Notes: generated by a model from the sequence alone, not told the origin. 64,000 nucleotides of DNA from Butyrivibrio sp. NC2002 (GCF_000702265.1 NZ_KL370881.1:146789-210788), one strand, 5' to 3'. Positions 43,403 through 52,348 are shown, counted from the first letter of the stretch. Translations and numbers: made by a program.

Positions 43403-46400
43403 ATGGGAGTGGGATTTACTAAGGAACAACAGTCTGTAATTGATGAGAGAGGATCTAATGTCCTCGTTTCTGCAGCGGCAGGATCCGGAAAGACAACGGT
43501 TCTTGTAGAGAGGATAATACAGAAGATAACAGAAGATAACGGAACAAGCATTGACAGATTGCTGGTCGTTACTTTTACTAAAGCTGCAGCCGCTTCTATG
43601 AAGGAAAAGGTATTAAATGCTATTCAGAAAAAGCTTTTGGAAGAACCTGAAAATGAGCACCTTCAGAAGCAGGAGACTCTCGTTCACAGTGCGCAGATAA
43701 CAACAATTGACTCATTTTGCCAGTACATTATAAGAAACAACTTCAATGAGATCGGACTTGATCCCGCATACAGAGTTTTGGATGAAGGAGAGAAGAAACT
43801 CATTATGCAGGATGTTTTGGAGGAACTTCTTGAAGAAAAGTATGCTCAAAAGGATGAGGCATTTATCGAGTGCATGAATTATTTTGCAACAGGAAGTGAT
43901 GACAGTGCGGTCGAAGGCTTTATACTGCAGCTCTATGACTATTCAATGAGTATGCCCTGGCCGGAGAGGTGGCTTAAGGAGCGAAGCAGAGACTACAGAG
44001 TAGATGAGGATAATTTTGAGCAGCAGGAATTCGTCAGAAAAAGTAAGGAGAGCATAGCACATTCTCTTATTGAATGCAGGGACAAGATGGCACTTGCGGT
44101 ATCAGTATGTGACGAAGGAGATGGCCCTCATATGTATGGCAAGCAACTGGAAAATGAACTTGACGTTTTTCAGGGAATTATCGATAAACTCGGGATTGAA
44201 TCAGAATCAGGATTTGTTGCGGACAGTGTATCCTTTGATGAATTAAGATCGATGATCTTAAATATTGATTTCAAGAGATTGTCTGTAAAAAAAGATGACT
44301 CTGTAAATACTGATAAGAGAGAATACGTAAAAGCACTCCGAACTGAAGTAAGAGATAAAAATATCAAACAGATCAAAGACAAGTTTTTTTCAGAGGATAA
44401 GAAGACAATAATAAAACATATGGATATGGCGGCAGGTCCTGTGGAGGAACTGTGTAACCTGGCACTTCTTTTTAAAGAAAAATTCGATGCGAAAAAAAGA
44501 GAAAAGGGTGTAATTGACTTTGGTGATATGGAGCATATGGCTCTTGATATCCTTGTAAAACAGGATCCTGAGACCGGAGAAATACTTCCGACAGCTGCGG
44601 CACAGACTTATCGGGAATATTACGACGAAGTAATGATAGATGAGTATCAGGACAGTAACCATGTTCAGGAATTTTTGCTCAAAGCTGTTTCGGGAGAAGA
44701 GATCGGCAATTACAACAGGTTCATGGTTGGTGATGTCAAGCAGAGCATTTACAAGTTCAGGCTTGCAAGACCCGAGATCTTCATGGAGAAGATGCAAAGA
44801 TATAAGTGGGATGAGGGCGAGAAAGAGAGAAAGATTGCCCTTCACAATAACTTTAGAAGCAGGAACCGTGTTCTTGACAGCGTAAATTATATCTTTGAAC
44901 AGATAATGGGCAAGGATCTTGGCGGTGTATCTTATGATGAAGATGCTTTTTTGAGAACCGGAGCTTCTTATCCGGAGGCTCCTGCTGATATGGCAGATGC
45001 ATTTGATACAGAGTTTTTATTTGCAGATACAGGAGATGAGAAGTCCAAGGATGCAAGGGTTACCGAGGCAAGACTCATTGCAGCAAGAATCAATGAACTT
45101 AGAAAGACCGGCATTGTAACAGATAATAATGAGTTCAGACCGGTAAAATACAGCGACATAGTCATCCTTCTGCGTGCGCAGAGTGGATGGGATAGTGTTT
45201 TCAAGAAGGAATTGGAGGATCGCGGGATTCCTGTATATGTCGAGTCGAGAACAGGTTATTTCTCGGCTGTTGAAGTTGTTACGATCCTTAATCTTCTTAG
45301 AATTCTGGACAATCCTCTGTGGGATGTGCCGATGGTAAGTGTCATGCATTCGGCTATAGGTGGATTTTCAGATGAAGAGCTTGCGATAATCAAGGCCTGT
45401 GACAAGAAGGTAGAGAAGCGGATCTATGACGGAGGGTCTTTCTACGAGATACTCTTTAGAAGCAGGCTTGCAGAAGATCATCCGGATCTATCGCAGAAAG
45501 TGTCTGATTTTATAGACATGATCGATGACTTTAGAGATAAAGCGGTTTATTTACCTGTAAATGAGCTCATTAGATATATTCTGGATTCAACGGGATACAA
45601 AGAGTATTGTGCTGCCCTTCCCGGAGGCGAAAAGAGACTTGCAAACATAGATATGCTCATCGAAAAGGCAGCTGATTTCGAGAAAACAAGTTATCGCGGA
45701 GTATTTCACTTTGTCCGTTATATAGAAGAGCTTGCAAAATACGAGGTCGACTACGGTGAAGCAAATACTCTTGATGAAAATGCAGATGTTGTAAGGATAA
45801 TGAGTATACATAAAAGTAAAGGTCTTGAGTTTCCGGTTGTTTTCCTTGCGGGAATGGCAAAGAATTTCAATTTTATGGACACAAGCAAGCCACTGTGTCT
45901 CGATATGGATCTTGGCATAGGAACATACGGCTTTGATGTTAAAAACAGGGTTAAGTATGTAACACTCAGAAAAAGCACAATGGAAGACTGCATGAAAAAT
46001 GACATAATCGCCGAAGAAATGAGAATTCTGTATGTTGCTATGACAAGAGCTAAAGAAAAGCTGATAATGACAGGACAGGTTTCTTTCTCAGAGGGTGAAA
46101 AAAGAAAAGCTTCCGATTTCAGACTGATACTTCAGAATCTAAGTAAATTAAGTGGGAGAAAAGAAGTTAAAGGGATACAGTCATATCTTCTTCCGTTTTA
46201 CAGGAGAAAAAGGGCAACATCTTATCAGGATCTAGTGCTTTTAGGACTTGCCCGTCATCCTGCTTTTGCTAAGCTCTGCAATGAGGTGTGCCCGGGCGAA
46301 GCGCAGATATCTCTTGATGACATGGATACAGAAGATGCCGGTTATTCACCTAAGAAAGTCCCATTTATTTTGAGAGTTGTAAGCGATGATGAACTGGTAG

Positions 46401-47194
46401 CCGGGGAACTTAAGAAGGAAATATCTCATGAAATAAGACTAAGCAAACTGACTTCTCCTGCAGCAGAGGACATTGGCTGCGATACAGAGTTCTTTAATGA
46501 GAGGTTTAACTTTAAATATGCATTTGAGAATTACAATAAGCTCTTTGTAAAAACCACCGTTACCGAGCTTAAGAAAGAAAAGCTTCATGAGGCATCTGAA
46601 GGAACAAGAGAACTTATTGAGGAAGATAAGAAGATAGTGCCGGCTTTTATTGGAAATAAGGAGGAGCTTAAAGGCGCTGCCAGAGGAACTGTCTATCATA
46701 AGATTATGGAGCTTTTGTATGAAGATGGGAGTGAGAGCCCGGAGAAAAAGATTCAAAATATCAGTGGCTGGCTTGAAAGCCTTGTTACAAATAAGCGAAT
46801 AGAAGCGGGGGACATTGACTGCATCAATCCGGCAGATATCATCAGGTTTTATAATTCCTCTGCGGGGCAGAGAATGAAGGATGCCTTCTACAAGAAGAGG
46901 CTCTACAGGGAATCGCCATTTATGATGGGACTTGAAGCTTCAAGAATCGACAAAGAACTCCCGGAGGGCGAGCTTGTGCTCATTCAGGGAATCATCGATG
47001 TTTGGTTTGAGGAAGACGATGGACTGGTACTTCTTGACTACAAGACAGATAAAGTAAAGGAAGGGTATGAGCTTGTAAAGAGATATGCCCTTCAGCTTGA
47101 TTACTATCAGGAGGCTCTTGAGAAAATAACCGGTAAGAAGGTAAAAGAAAGGATTATTTACTCATTTACCCTTGGAGAAGTGATAAATTTGTAA
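43403..47194 (+). CDS. addA: ATP-dependent helicase/nuclease subunit A
   Basis: A 1263-aa UvrD/RecB-type helicase-nuclease. Walker A SAAAGSGKTTVLVERI near residues 23-38; helicase motifs TFTKAAAASMKEK, MIDEYQDSN (Walker B), VGDVKQSIYKFRLARPEIF, IMSIHKSKGLEFPVVFLAGM and ILYVAMTRAKEKL. C-terminal nuclease: GTVYHKIMELL, LIQGIIDVWFEEDDGLVLLDYKTDKV with the D...D-x-K metal site. It is the motor and 3'-strand nuclease of AddAB. The ATG abuts the addB stop codon (TAA-ATG), so translation is coupled. Confidence 0.97.
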   Translation: MGVGFTKEQQSVIDERGSNVLVSAAAGSGKTTVLVERIIQKITEDNGTSIDRLLVVTFTKAAAASMKEKVLNAIQKKLLEEPENEHLQKQETLVHSAQITTIDSFCQYIIRNNFNEIGLDPAYRVLDEGEKKLIMQDVLEELLEEKYAQKDEAFIECMNYFATGSDDSAVEGFILQLYDYSMSMPWPERWLKERSRDYRVDEDNFEQQEFVRKSKESIAHSLIECRDKMALAVSVCDEGDGPHMYGKQLENELDVFQGIIDKLGIESESGFVADSVSFDELRSMILNIDFKRLSVKKDDSVNTDKREYVKALRTEVRDKNIKQIKDKFFSEDKKTIIKHMDMAAGPVEELCNLALLFKEKFDAKKREKGVIDFGDMEHMALDILVKQDPETGEILPTAAAQTYREYYDEVMIDEYQDSNHVQEFLLKAVSGEEIGNYNRFMVGDVKQSIYKFRLARPEIFMEKMQRYKWDEGEKERKIALHNNFRSRNRVLDSVNYIFEQIMGKDLGGVSYDEDAFLRTGASYPEAPADMADAFDTEFLFADTGDEKSKDARVTEARLIAARINELRKTGIVTDNNEFRPVKYSDIVILLRAQSGWDSVFKKELEDRGIPVYVESRTGYFSAVEVVTILNLLRILDNPLWDVPMVSVMHSAIGGFSDEELAIIKACDKKVEKRIYDGGSFYEILFRSRLAEDHPDLSQKVSDFIDMIDDFRDKAVYLPVNELIRYILDSTGYKEYCAALPGGEKRLANIDMLIEKAADFEKTSYRGVFHFVRYIEELAKYEVDYGEANTLDENADVVRIMSIHKSKGLEFPVVFLAGMAKNFNFMDTSKPLCLDMDLGIGTYGFDVKNRVKYVTLRKSTMEDCMKNDIIAEEMRILYVAMTRAKEKLIMTGQVSFSEGEKRKASDFRLILQNLSKLSGRKEVKGIQSYLLPFYRRKRATSYQDLVLLGLARHPAFAKLCNEVCPGEAQISLDDMDTEDAGYSPKKVPFILRVVSDDELVAGELKKEISHEIRLSKLTSPAAEDIGCDTEFFNERFNFKYAFENYNKLFVKTTVTELKKEKLHEASEGTRELIEEDKKIVPAFIGNKEELKGAARGTVYHKIMELLYEDGSESPEKKIQNISGWLESLVTNKRIEAGDIDCINPADIIRFYNSSAGQRMKDAFYKKRLYRESPFMMGLEASRIDKELPEGELVLIQGIIDVWFEEDDGLVLLDYKTDKVKEGYELVKRYALQLDYYQEALEKITGKKVKERIIYSFTLGEVINL

Positions 47195-47202
47195 GAAGTA
47201 TC

Positions 47203-47231
47203 TTGACTTTTTTATAGAAAAGGCTTTAAAT
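47203..47231 (+). promoter_or_regulatory. Promoter of the TPP-thiT unit
   Basis: TTGACT (47203-47208), 17 bp, TTAAAT (47226-47231), just after the addA stop; predicted start near 47238. Confidence 0.5.
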
Positions 47232-47249
47232 GATTCTTGCAGTTAAATA

Positions 47250-47330
47250 TTTGCTAGGGGAGCTTTGCTGAGATGGACTCGTTCCGACCCTCATTACTTG
47301 AACCGGGTAATACCGGCGTAAGGAAGCATT
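47250..47330 (+). promoter_or_regulatory. TPP riboswitch (THI element)
   Basis: P1 TGCT/AGCA at the ends, GGGGAGC, the invariant CTGAGA (47268-47273), GACCC, and the pyrophosphate-domain GAACCGGGTAATACCGGCGTAAGGAAGCA. Senses thiamine pyrophosphate. A 7-bp hairpin (47332-47358) and a terminator-like hairpin follow. Confidence 0.95.
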
Positions 47331-47383
47331 TCTGATATGTTTTATGTAATTATATCAGATTACTTTATGAGCGATGAGATAAA

Positions 47384-47414
47384 CCTCCCTTGGCTATCAA
47401 GGGAGGATTTTTTT
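47384..47414 (+). terminator. TPP expression platform: terminator hairpin overlapping the thiT ribosome binding site
   Basis: Perfect 9-bp stem CCTCCCTTG/CAAGGGAGG (47384-47392, 47398-47406) followed by ATTTTTTT and then directly the thiT ATG. The GGGAGG of the 3' arm is the Shine-Dalgarno, so the hairpin could act on transcription, translation or both when TPP is bound. Confidence 0.88.
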
Positions 47415-48107
47415 ATGGAAATTTTTTTACAGAGGGCAGAAGACACTTATGAGATAACAGGTGCAGGCTATGGGTTATTTATCGCACTTCTTATCGTATC
47501 TCTTCTGGTTGCATGCATGTTCACAGGGCAGGACAGCAAAAAACATTTTTCAGTTAAACAGCTTGTATTTGCAGCTATGGGAATAACCCTTGCGGTTGTA
47601 ACATCTATGATAAAATTTTTGGAACTTCCAATGGGCGGATCTATAACTTTGTTCTCTATGTTCTTTGTCACATTTGTTGGTTATCTGTACGGACCAAGGG
47701 CAGGTCTTACATCTGCAATAGCTTATGGATTTCTGCAGCTTATATTAGGACCTTATATCATCAGTATTCCTCAGCTTATCTGTGATTATATTCTTGCATT
47801 CGGAGCACTTGGACTTTCAGGATTCTTTGCAAATGCAAAACACGGAATGATCAAGGGCTATATTGCAGGATGCCTTGGAAGACTCTTCTTTGCAACTCTT
47901 TCAGGTGTTATCTTCTTTGGTCAGTATGCAGCAGATTACGGAATGAGCCCGTTTGCATATTCACTTTCATATAATGGAATCTATATTGGAGCAGAGATGA
48001 TCTTTACAATTGTGATTATTAGTGTTCCTGCAGTACACAAGGCACTTAATAAGGTTAAGGTTATGGCTAATGAAAATGAGATCAGGGAAAGACTTTCCCT
48101 TGTCTGA
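47415..48107 (+). CDS. thiT: Thiamine ECF transporter substrate-binding subunit
   Basis: A 230-aa, six-helix S component. Family features: VKQLVFAAMGITLAVVTSMIKFLELPMGGSITLFSMFFVTFVGYLYGPRAGLTSAIAYGFLQLILGPYIISIPQLICDYILAFGALGLSGFF; the GGSI and acidic/aromatic residues of helices 4-6 shape the thiamine pocket in ThiT. Works with a shared EcfAA'T energising module encoded elsewhere. About 45 residues longer at the N-terminus than L. lactis ThiT. Start set by GGGAGGA; the upstream in-frame ATG at 47337 is inside the leader. Control by the TPP riboswitch confirms the substrate. Confidence 0.95.
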   Translation: MEIFLQRAEDTYEITGAGYGLFIALLIVSLLVACMFTGQDSKKHFSVKQLVFAAMGITLAVVTSMIKFLELPMGGSITLFSMFFVTFVGYLYGPRAGLTSAIAYGFLQLILGPYIISIPQLICDYILAFGALGLSGFFANAKHGMIKGYIAGCLGRLFFATLSGVIFFGQYAADYGMSPFAYSLSYNGIYIGAEMIFTIVIISVPAVHKALNKVKVMANENEIRERLSLV

Positions 48108-48170
48108 TCATATGTAAGAAAGTCATATATTCCTGCTTTTTTCTCAGGAAAGCGGAAGCTATGATATCAA

Positions 48171-48207
48171 AAAGGCGTGGTGCATTTGATATATGTACCA
48201 CGCCTTT
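48171..48207 (-). terminator. Terminator of asnA
   Basis: 11-bp perfect stem AAAGGCGTGGT/ACCACGCCTTT (48171-48181, 48197-48207), extendable inward by GCAT/ATGT. The left A5 run gives the U-tract for the leftward asnA transcript. Confidence 0.8.
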
Positions 48208-48212
48208 ACTAG

Positions 48213-48241
48213 TGCGCCAGAAGGCGCATGTCTTTCTTTTG
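48213..48241 (+). terminator. Terminator of thiT
   Basis: 6-bp GC-rich stem TGCGCC/GGCGCA (48213-48218, 48223-48228) followed by TGTCTTTCTTTT, oriented for the rightward thiT transcript. Confidence 0.6.
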
Positions 48242-48283
48242 TAGGTAGTATTCTTAAACGCTTTTTTATAATATCTGCAAGAG

Positions 48284-49294
48284 TTAAAGAATCTGAATGC
48301 CGTATTTTTCAGCTTCATTTGCTTCTTCTTCTGACCAGAGAGAACACTGAACTTCACCAATGTGTGCTTTTCTTAAGAAGAAAAGGCAAAGTCTTGACTG
48401 ACCTATACCACCGCCAATCGTGTAAGGAAGTTTCTTTTCCAGTATTGCTTTTTGGAAAGGCAGCTCTGCTCTGTCAGTACATCCTGCCTTCTCAAGCTGA
48501 CTCTTTAATGAATCCTCATCAACTCTTATACCCATGGATGAAAGCTCGAGAGCGATATCAAGAACAGGATAGTATACAAGAATATCACCGTTCAAAGCCC
48601 AATCATCATAGTCCGGAGCTCTTCCGTCATGTCTTTCACCTGAAGCAAGGACGTCTCCGATCTGCATGATAAACACTGCACCCTTTTCCTTAGTGATAAG
48701 ATATTCCCTCTCTTTGGCAGTCTTGCCGGGATACATATCCTCAAGCTCCTGAGAAGTAATGAAAAATATATCATGAGGAAGTATTTCTTCTATATAGTCA
48801 TACTGGATCGACATATACTTTTCTGTTTTGCGAAGCACCTTGTATATTGTACGAACTGTATCCTTCAAAAAATCTATATTACGATCTTCTTTGCTGATTG
48901 CCTTTTCCCAGTCCCACTGATCAACAAAAACAGAATGAATATTGTCCGGAACCTCATCTCTTCTGATGGCATTCATATCTGTATAGAGACCTTCGCCAAT
49001 CTTGAAACCGTATTTCTTGAGTGCATAGCGTTTCCACTTGGCAAGAGAATGAACGATTTCTGCCTCGCGTTCGTTTTCATTTTTTATATCAAAAGCAACA
49101 GGACGTTCAACACCATTAAGATTATCATTAAGTCCTGATTCGGGCGCTACAAATAAAGGCGCGGTAACTCTGAGCAGATTCAGACTTTCAGACAATGTAT
49201 TCTGAAAAAAGTCCTTAACAGTCTTAATTCCAACCTGAGTGTCGTGGAGATTAAGTGCGGATTTATAATCCTTTGGGATGATAAGATTTTCCAT
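48284..49294 (-). CDS. asnA: Aspartate-ammonia ligase (asparagine synthetase A)
   Basis: A 336-aa class II aaRS-like synthetase that makes asparagine from aspartate, ammonia and ATP. Characteristic blocks: LNLLRVTAPLFVAPESGLNDNLNGVERPVAFDI, LAKWKRYALKKYGF, DQWDWEKAI, SGERHDGRAPDYDDWALNGDI and PYTIGGGIGQSRLCLFFL. Length agrees with E. coli AsnA (330 aa). Start: ATG 49294 preceded by GGAGGAG; in-frame codons upstream lie in a structured leader and are not coding. Convergent with thiT. Confidence 0.96.
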   Translation of the reverse strand: MENLIIPKDYKSALNLHDTQVGIKTVKDFFQNTLSESLNLLRVTAPLFVAPESGLNDNLNGVERPVAFDIKNENEREAEIVHSLAKWKRYALKKYGFKIGEGLYTDMNAIRRDEVPDNIHSVFVDQWDWEKAISKEDRNIDFLKDTVRTIYKVLRKTEKYMSIQYDYIEEILPHDIFFITSQELEDMYPGKTAKEREYLITKEKGAVFIMQIGDVLASGERHDGRAPDYDDWALNGDILVYYPVLDIALELSSMGIRVDEDSLKSQLEKAGCTDRAELPFQKAILEKKLPYTIGGGIGQSRLCLFFLRKAHIGEVQCSLWSEEEANEAEKYGIQIL

Positions 49295-49356
49295 AATGTC
49301 TCCTCCTCGTATATTATGTATTGGCACGATTGCTCCGCAATCCTGCCCTATCGGTC

Positions 49357-49394
49357 GGAACCATTCCAAATCATGACTTCGTCATGATGGTTCC
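49357..49394 (-). promoter_or_regulatory. Compound hairpin in the asnA leader
   Basis: Nested perfect inverted repeats (8 bp outside, 7 bp inside sharing one base, one 6-nt bulge) 62-100 nt upstream of asnA. Too strong to be chance; class unknown. Confidence 0.6.
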
Positions 49395-49587
49395 TCCCTT
49401 TGGCTTTGGATTCAGAGATGGTTTTCTGACTCTTTTGCCGAAATAATTATTCTCTTTTTTTTGTTTTTACGCTCTTTTTTTTCAATAATATCTCCTATTA
49501 AACCGCTTTTTGCCCGTTAGCGCAAGCATTAATAAATTCTTAAGAAAATCATAAGAAAAACACCATTTTAATTTTTAACGTTTGGTC

Positions 49588-49610
49588 TATAATGACTCCT
49601 TAGATAGGAG
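49588..49610 (+). promoter_or_regulatory. -10 element and SD-containing mini-hairpin of the HPr-like gene
   Basis: TATAAT (49588-49593). Just downstream CTCCT-TAGAT-AGGAG (49596-49610) is a 5-bp hairpin whose 3' arm is the Shine-Dalgarno of the gene at 49620. If transcription starts near 49600 the 5' arm would be mostly excluded from the mRNA. Confidence 0.45.
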
Positions 49611-49619
49611 ATAAGAATT

Positions 49620-49856
49620 ATGGTAAATACAGTAAAGAAAGTTATTAAGCTCAGTCCTAATCAGGTAAAAGACTTCGTGAATGCTGCAACTAAGTGTGAT
49701 TTTGATGTAGATGTTGCATACAATCATTTATCTGTTGATGCAAAATCTATTCTTGGCGTGTTTGGTCTTGATTTTGCACGCCCGCTTACTGTTAGCTATA
49801 TCGGATATAACCAGGAATTTGAGAACTATCTTGATCAGCATGCACTTGCTTGCTAA
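49620..49856 (+). CDS. HPr-like protein lacking the phosphorylatable His
   Basis: A 78-aa protein with the length and pattern of HPr. The regulatory-site block DAKSILGVFGLDF (Ser43) corresponds to NAKSIMGVMSL around Ser46 of B. subtilis HPr. The active-site block that should read G-x-H-A-R-P-A reads LSPNQVKDFV (11-20), so there is no His15 equivalent. It cannot carry phosphate in the PTS relay, but could be a Crh-like regulator acting through the Ser. A strong hairpin follows. Confidence 0.75.
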   Translation: MVNTVKKVIKLSPNQVKDFVNAATKCDFDVDVAYNHLSVDAKSILGVFGLDFARPLTVSYIGYNQEFENYLDQHALAC

Positions 49857-49898
49857 TCAGGTTAGAAACTAAAAATGAAAAATTGAATTAAAGTGTTG

Positions 49899-49943
49899 AA
49901 ACTCCCCATGAGATAGGATTTAATTATCTTCATGGGGAGTTTT
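49899..49943 (+). terminator. Terminator of the HPr-like gene whose 3' arm is the helicase ribosome binding site
   Basis: 12-bp perfect stem AACTCCCCATGA/TCATGGGGAGTT (49900-49911, 49930-49941), extendable inward with one bulge, then TTTTC. GGGGAG (49934-49939) is the only Shine-Dalgarno for the ATG at 49949. Confidence 0.82.
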
Positions 49944-49948
49944 CATAT

Positions 49949-52348
49949 ATGAAGATAATTAAAATTTCAGTCAGAAATCTGGTGGAATTTCTATTAAGAT
50001 CAGGTGACATAGATAACAGAATACATCATGCCCCCGACACAGCGATGCTGGAGGGCGGCAAGATACATCGGATGATCCAAAAGAGCATGGGACCTGAATA
50101 TCAGGCGGAAGTGCCTCTGTCTTATACATACACCACGGACAATTACATACTGGTAGTCGACGGGAGAGCAGACGGAATAGTCGATAACAAAGATGGCACT
50201 GCGCTCATCGATGAAATAAAAGGAACTTACAGGGATATCAATAAGCTAAAGGAACCCGATAATGTCCATCTTGCGCAGGCAAAATGTTATGCTGCAATAT
50301 ATGCGGGGGACAATGATCTGGATGCAGTAACAGTCAGGATCACTTACTGCAACATAGACAGCAAGGAGCAGCGATACTTTGACAGTGATTTTACAAAGGA
50401 TGAAATATCGGATTATTTCCGAATGTTGCTTGATTCCTATGACAAATGGGCTAAGTATATTACTTTCTGGGAGGATGAGAGGAATTCTTCTATCAAGAAA
50501 GTTGAGTTCCCTTTTCCTTACAGGGACGGGCAAAAAGAACTGGCGGCAGGAGTTTACAGAACAATTTATCATGGGAAAAAGCTGTTTCTTGAAGCACCAA
50601 CAGGCACCGGAAAGACTTTAAGTACAGTATTTCCCGCAGTTAAAGCTATCGGTGAAAGCAAGGCGGACAGGATCTTTTATCTTACAGCCAAGACAATAAC
50701 GAGGACTGTGGCGGAAGAAGCTTTTGATATACTGAGAAATACGCAAAAACTTAAGTTTAAGACAGTCACTCTTACAGCCAAGGAAAAGGTCTGCTTTGAA
50801 GACAAATGCGATTGCAATCCTTCTGCCTGCAAATGTGCCAAAGGCCATTTTGACAGGATAAATGACTGTATTTACGACTTTCTTACTCATGAGGATAATT
50901 TTGACAGGGAAAAAATAACAGAATATGCCATTAAATACAACGTATGTCCTTTTGAAATGGCGCTGGATATGAGTTTATGGGCAGATGGCATTATATGTGA
51001 TTACAACTATGCGTTTGATCCATTTGTGTATCTCAAACGCTTTTTTGCGGAGGGAAAACGCGGGGATAATATCTTTTTGATAGATGAAGCGCATAACCTT
51101 TTGGATAGAGGAAGAGAAATGTACAGTTCATCTCTTTATCTGGAAGAGCTTTATCTGTTCAGAAAAGAGATAGAGCTGTCACATAAGAAAATAGCATCAC
51201 TTGTTGCACTGTGCGAGACAGAACTTGAAAAGCTCATTCCGAGTGATGGAAAGTATTGCCTACTTTATGATATTTCTCCACTTATGAATAGGATAATGAG
51301 ACTGTATTCTGTTTTGTCATCCTGGCTTGAGGATCATGCTGAAGGGAAAAAACGTGATGAGATACTCGAATTTTACTTTAAAATATCTGCTTTTACGACT
51401 ATTTACGAACTAATTGACGATAAATATGTCATATACGCTGATAATACCGAAGATGAAGGCGGGAAAATTAAGCTTTTATGTGTGGATCCTTCTGAGAATC
51501 TAGCATATTGTATGTCGAGAGCCAGATCTACAATACTTTTTTCTGCGACTATGCTTCCTGTACAGTATTACAAGAGACTTCTTGGCGGGGATGCAACAGA
51601 TTACGAGCTGTATGCACATTCTGTTTTTGACCCTGAAAAGTGCGCACATCTGATAGCGAGTGACGTTACAAGCAAGTACACCAGGAGAACCGAGGAAGAA
51701 TACAGAAAAATAGCAGGATACATTTCAGATATAGTCAAGGCAAAATCGGGTAATTATATGATATTTTTCCCGTCCAGGATATTTATGGATGATGTTGGAA
51801 TGATATACGAAAAGGAATTCTATGATGAGGAAAACGAGGAAATCCTTGTGCAGCAGGAAGTTATGACTGAAAGTGACAGAGAGGAATTCCTTGGAAGATT
51901 TACACCGGGAAATGACATTGATTTTACCGGGATAATAAATATGGAAATAGAGGTGGAAAAATCAAAGAGTGTACTGGGATTCTGCGTTATGGGCGGAATA
52001 TTCAGCGAAGGGATCGATCTGAAAAAGGACAGCCTTATAGGCGCGATCATCGTTGGAACAGGCATTCCTATGGTCTGCAACGAAAATGATATTATCAAGA
52101 ATTATTTTGATGAGAATGGAGAGGATGGATTTGATTATGCCTACAGGTATCCCGGAATAAATAAGGTTCTTCAGGCAGCCGGGAGGGTGATACGAACAGA
52201 AAATGACAAAGGCATTGTTGCACTTCTTGATGAGAGGTTTATGCAGAAATCATATTATGATCTGTTCCCAAGAGAGTGGAAGAATATAAAGCTTGTATCG
52301 ACCAATACGGTCAAAAGTGATGTTAAGGCAGTGTGGGAGAGACTTTGA
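49949..52348 (+). CDS. Nuclease-helicase fusion: PD-(D/E)XK domain plus DinG/XPD-type helicase
   Basis: A 799-aa protein. Residues 1-150 look like a Cas4/RecB-type PD-(D/E)XK nuclease: EGGKIHRMIQ (35-44), VDGRADG (70-76), IDEIKGT (87-93; the E-x-K pair) and a following QAKCYAAIYA box. Residues ~180-799 form an SF2 Rad3/XPD helicase: FLEAPTGTGKT (Walker A ~216), Cys-rich FeS insertion (CFEDKCDCNPSACKC ... VCPF, ~284-330), LIDEAHN (DEAH ~377), LFSATMLP and the motif VI region QAAGRVIRTENDKG. Predicted 5'-3' DNA helicase with linked nuclease for repair. Start ATG 49949, 9 nt from the hairpin-embedded GGGGAG. Confidence 0.88.
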   Translation: MKIIKISVRNLVEFLLRSGDIDNRIHHAPDTAMLEGGKIHRMIQKSMGPEYQAEVPLSYTYTTDNYILVVDGRADGIVDNKDGTALIDEIKGTYRDINKLKEPDNVHLAQAKCYAAIYAGDNDLDAVTVRITYCNIDSKEQRYFDSDFTKDEISDYFRMLLDSYDKWAKYITFWEDERNSSIKKVEFPFPYRDGQKELAAGVYRTIYHGKKLFLEAPTGTGKTLSTVFPAVKAIGESKADRIFYLTAKTITRTVAEEAFDILRNTQKLKFKTVTLTAKEKVCFEDKCDCNPSACKCAKGHFDRINDCIYDFLTHEDNFDREKITEYAIKYNVCPFEMALDMSLWADGIICDYNYAFDPFVYLKRFFAEGKRGDNIFLIDEAHNLLDRGREMYSSSLYLEELYLFRKEIELSHKKIASLVALCETELEKLIPSDGKYCLLYDISPLMNRIMRLYSVLSSWLEDHAEGKKRDEILEFYFKISAFTTIYELIDDKYVIYADNTEDEGGKIKLLCVDPSENLAYCMSRARSTILFSATMLPVQYYKRLLGGDATDYELYAHSVFDPEKCAHLIASDVTSKYTRRTEEEYRKIAGYISDIVKAKSGNYMIFFPSRIFMDDVGMIYEKEFYDEENEEILVQQEVMTESDREEFLGRFTPGNDIDFTGIINMEIEVEKSKSVLGFCVMGGIFSEGIDLKKDSLIGAIIVGTGIPMVCNENDIIKNYFDENGEDGFDYAYRYPGINKVLQAAGRVIRTENDKGIVALLDERFMQKSYYDLFPREWKNIKLVSTNTVKSDVKAVWERL

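Larger units (their letters stand above)
49295..49619. other. Intergenic region with the structured asnA leader and the HPr-like promoter
   Basis: On the asnA (minus) side lie a 6-bp hairpin GATTGC-TCC-GCAATC (49328-49342) and a compound hairpin: outer 8-bp stem GGAACCAT/ATGGTTCC (49357-49364, 49387-49394) enclosing TCATGAC-TTC-GTCATGA. Neither matches a T-box (no AGGGTGGNACCGCG). Two T-rich tracts around 49451-49490 and the plus-strand -10 at 49588 complete the region. Confidence 0.65.

Noticed and set aside
47337..47414. Longer ThiT with extra N-terminal residues from ATG 47337
   Set aside because: The stretch lies between the TPP aptamer and the SD-containing hairpin, and the ATG at 47415 has the proper ribosome binding site.
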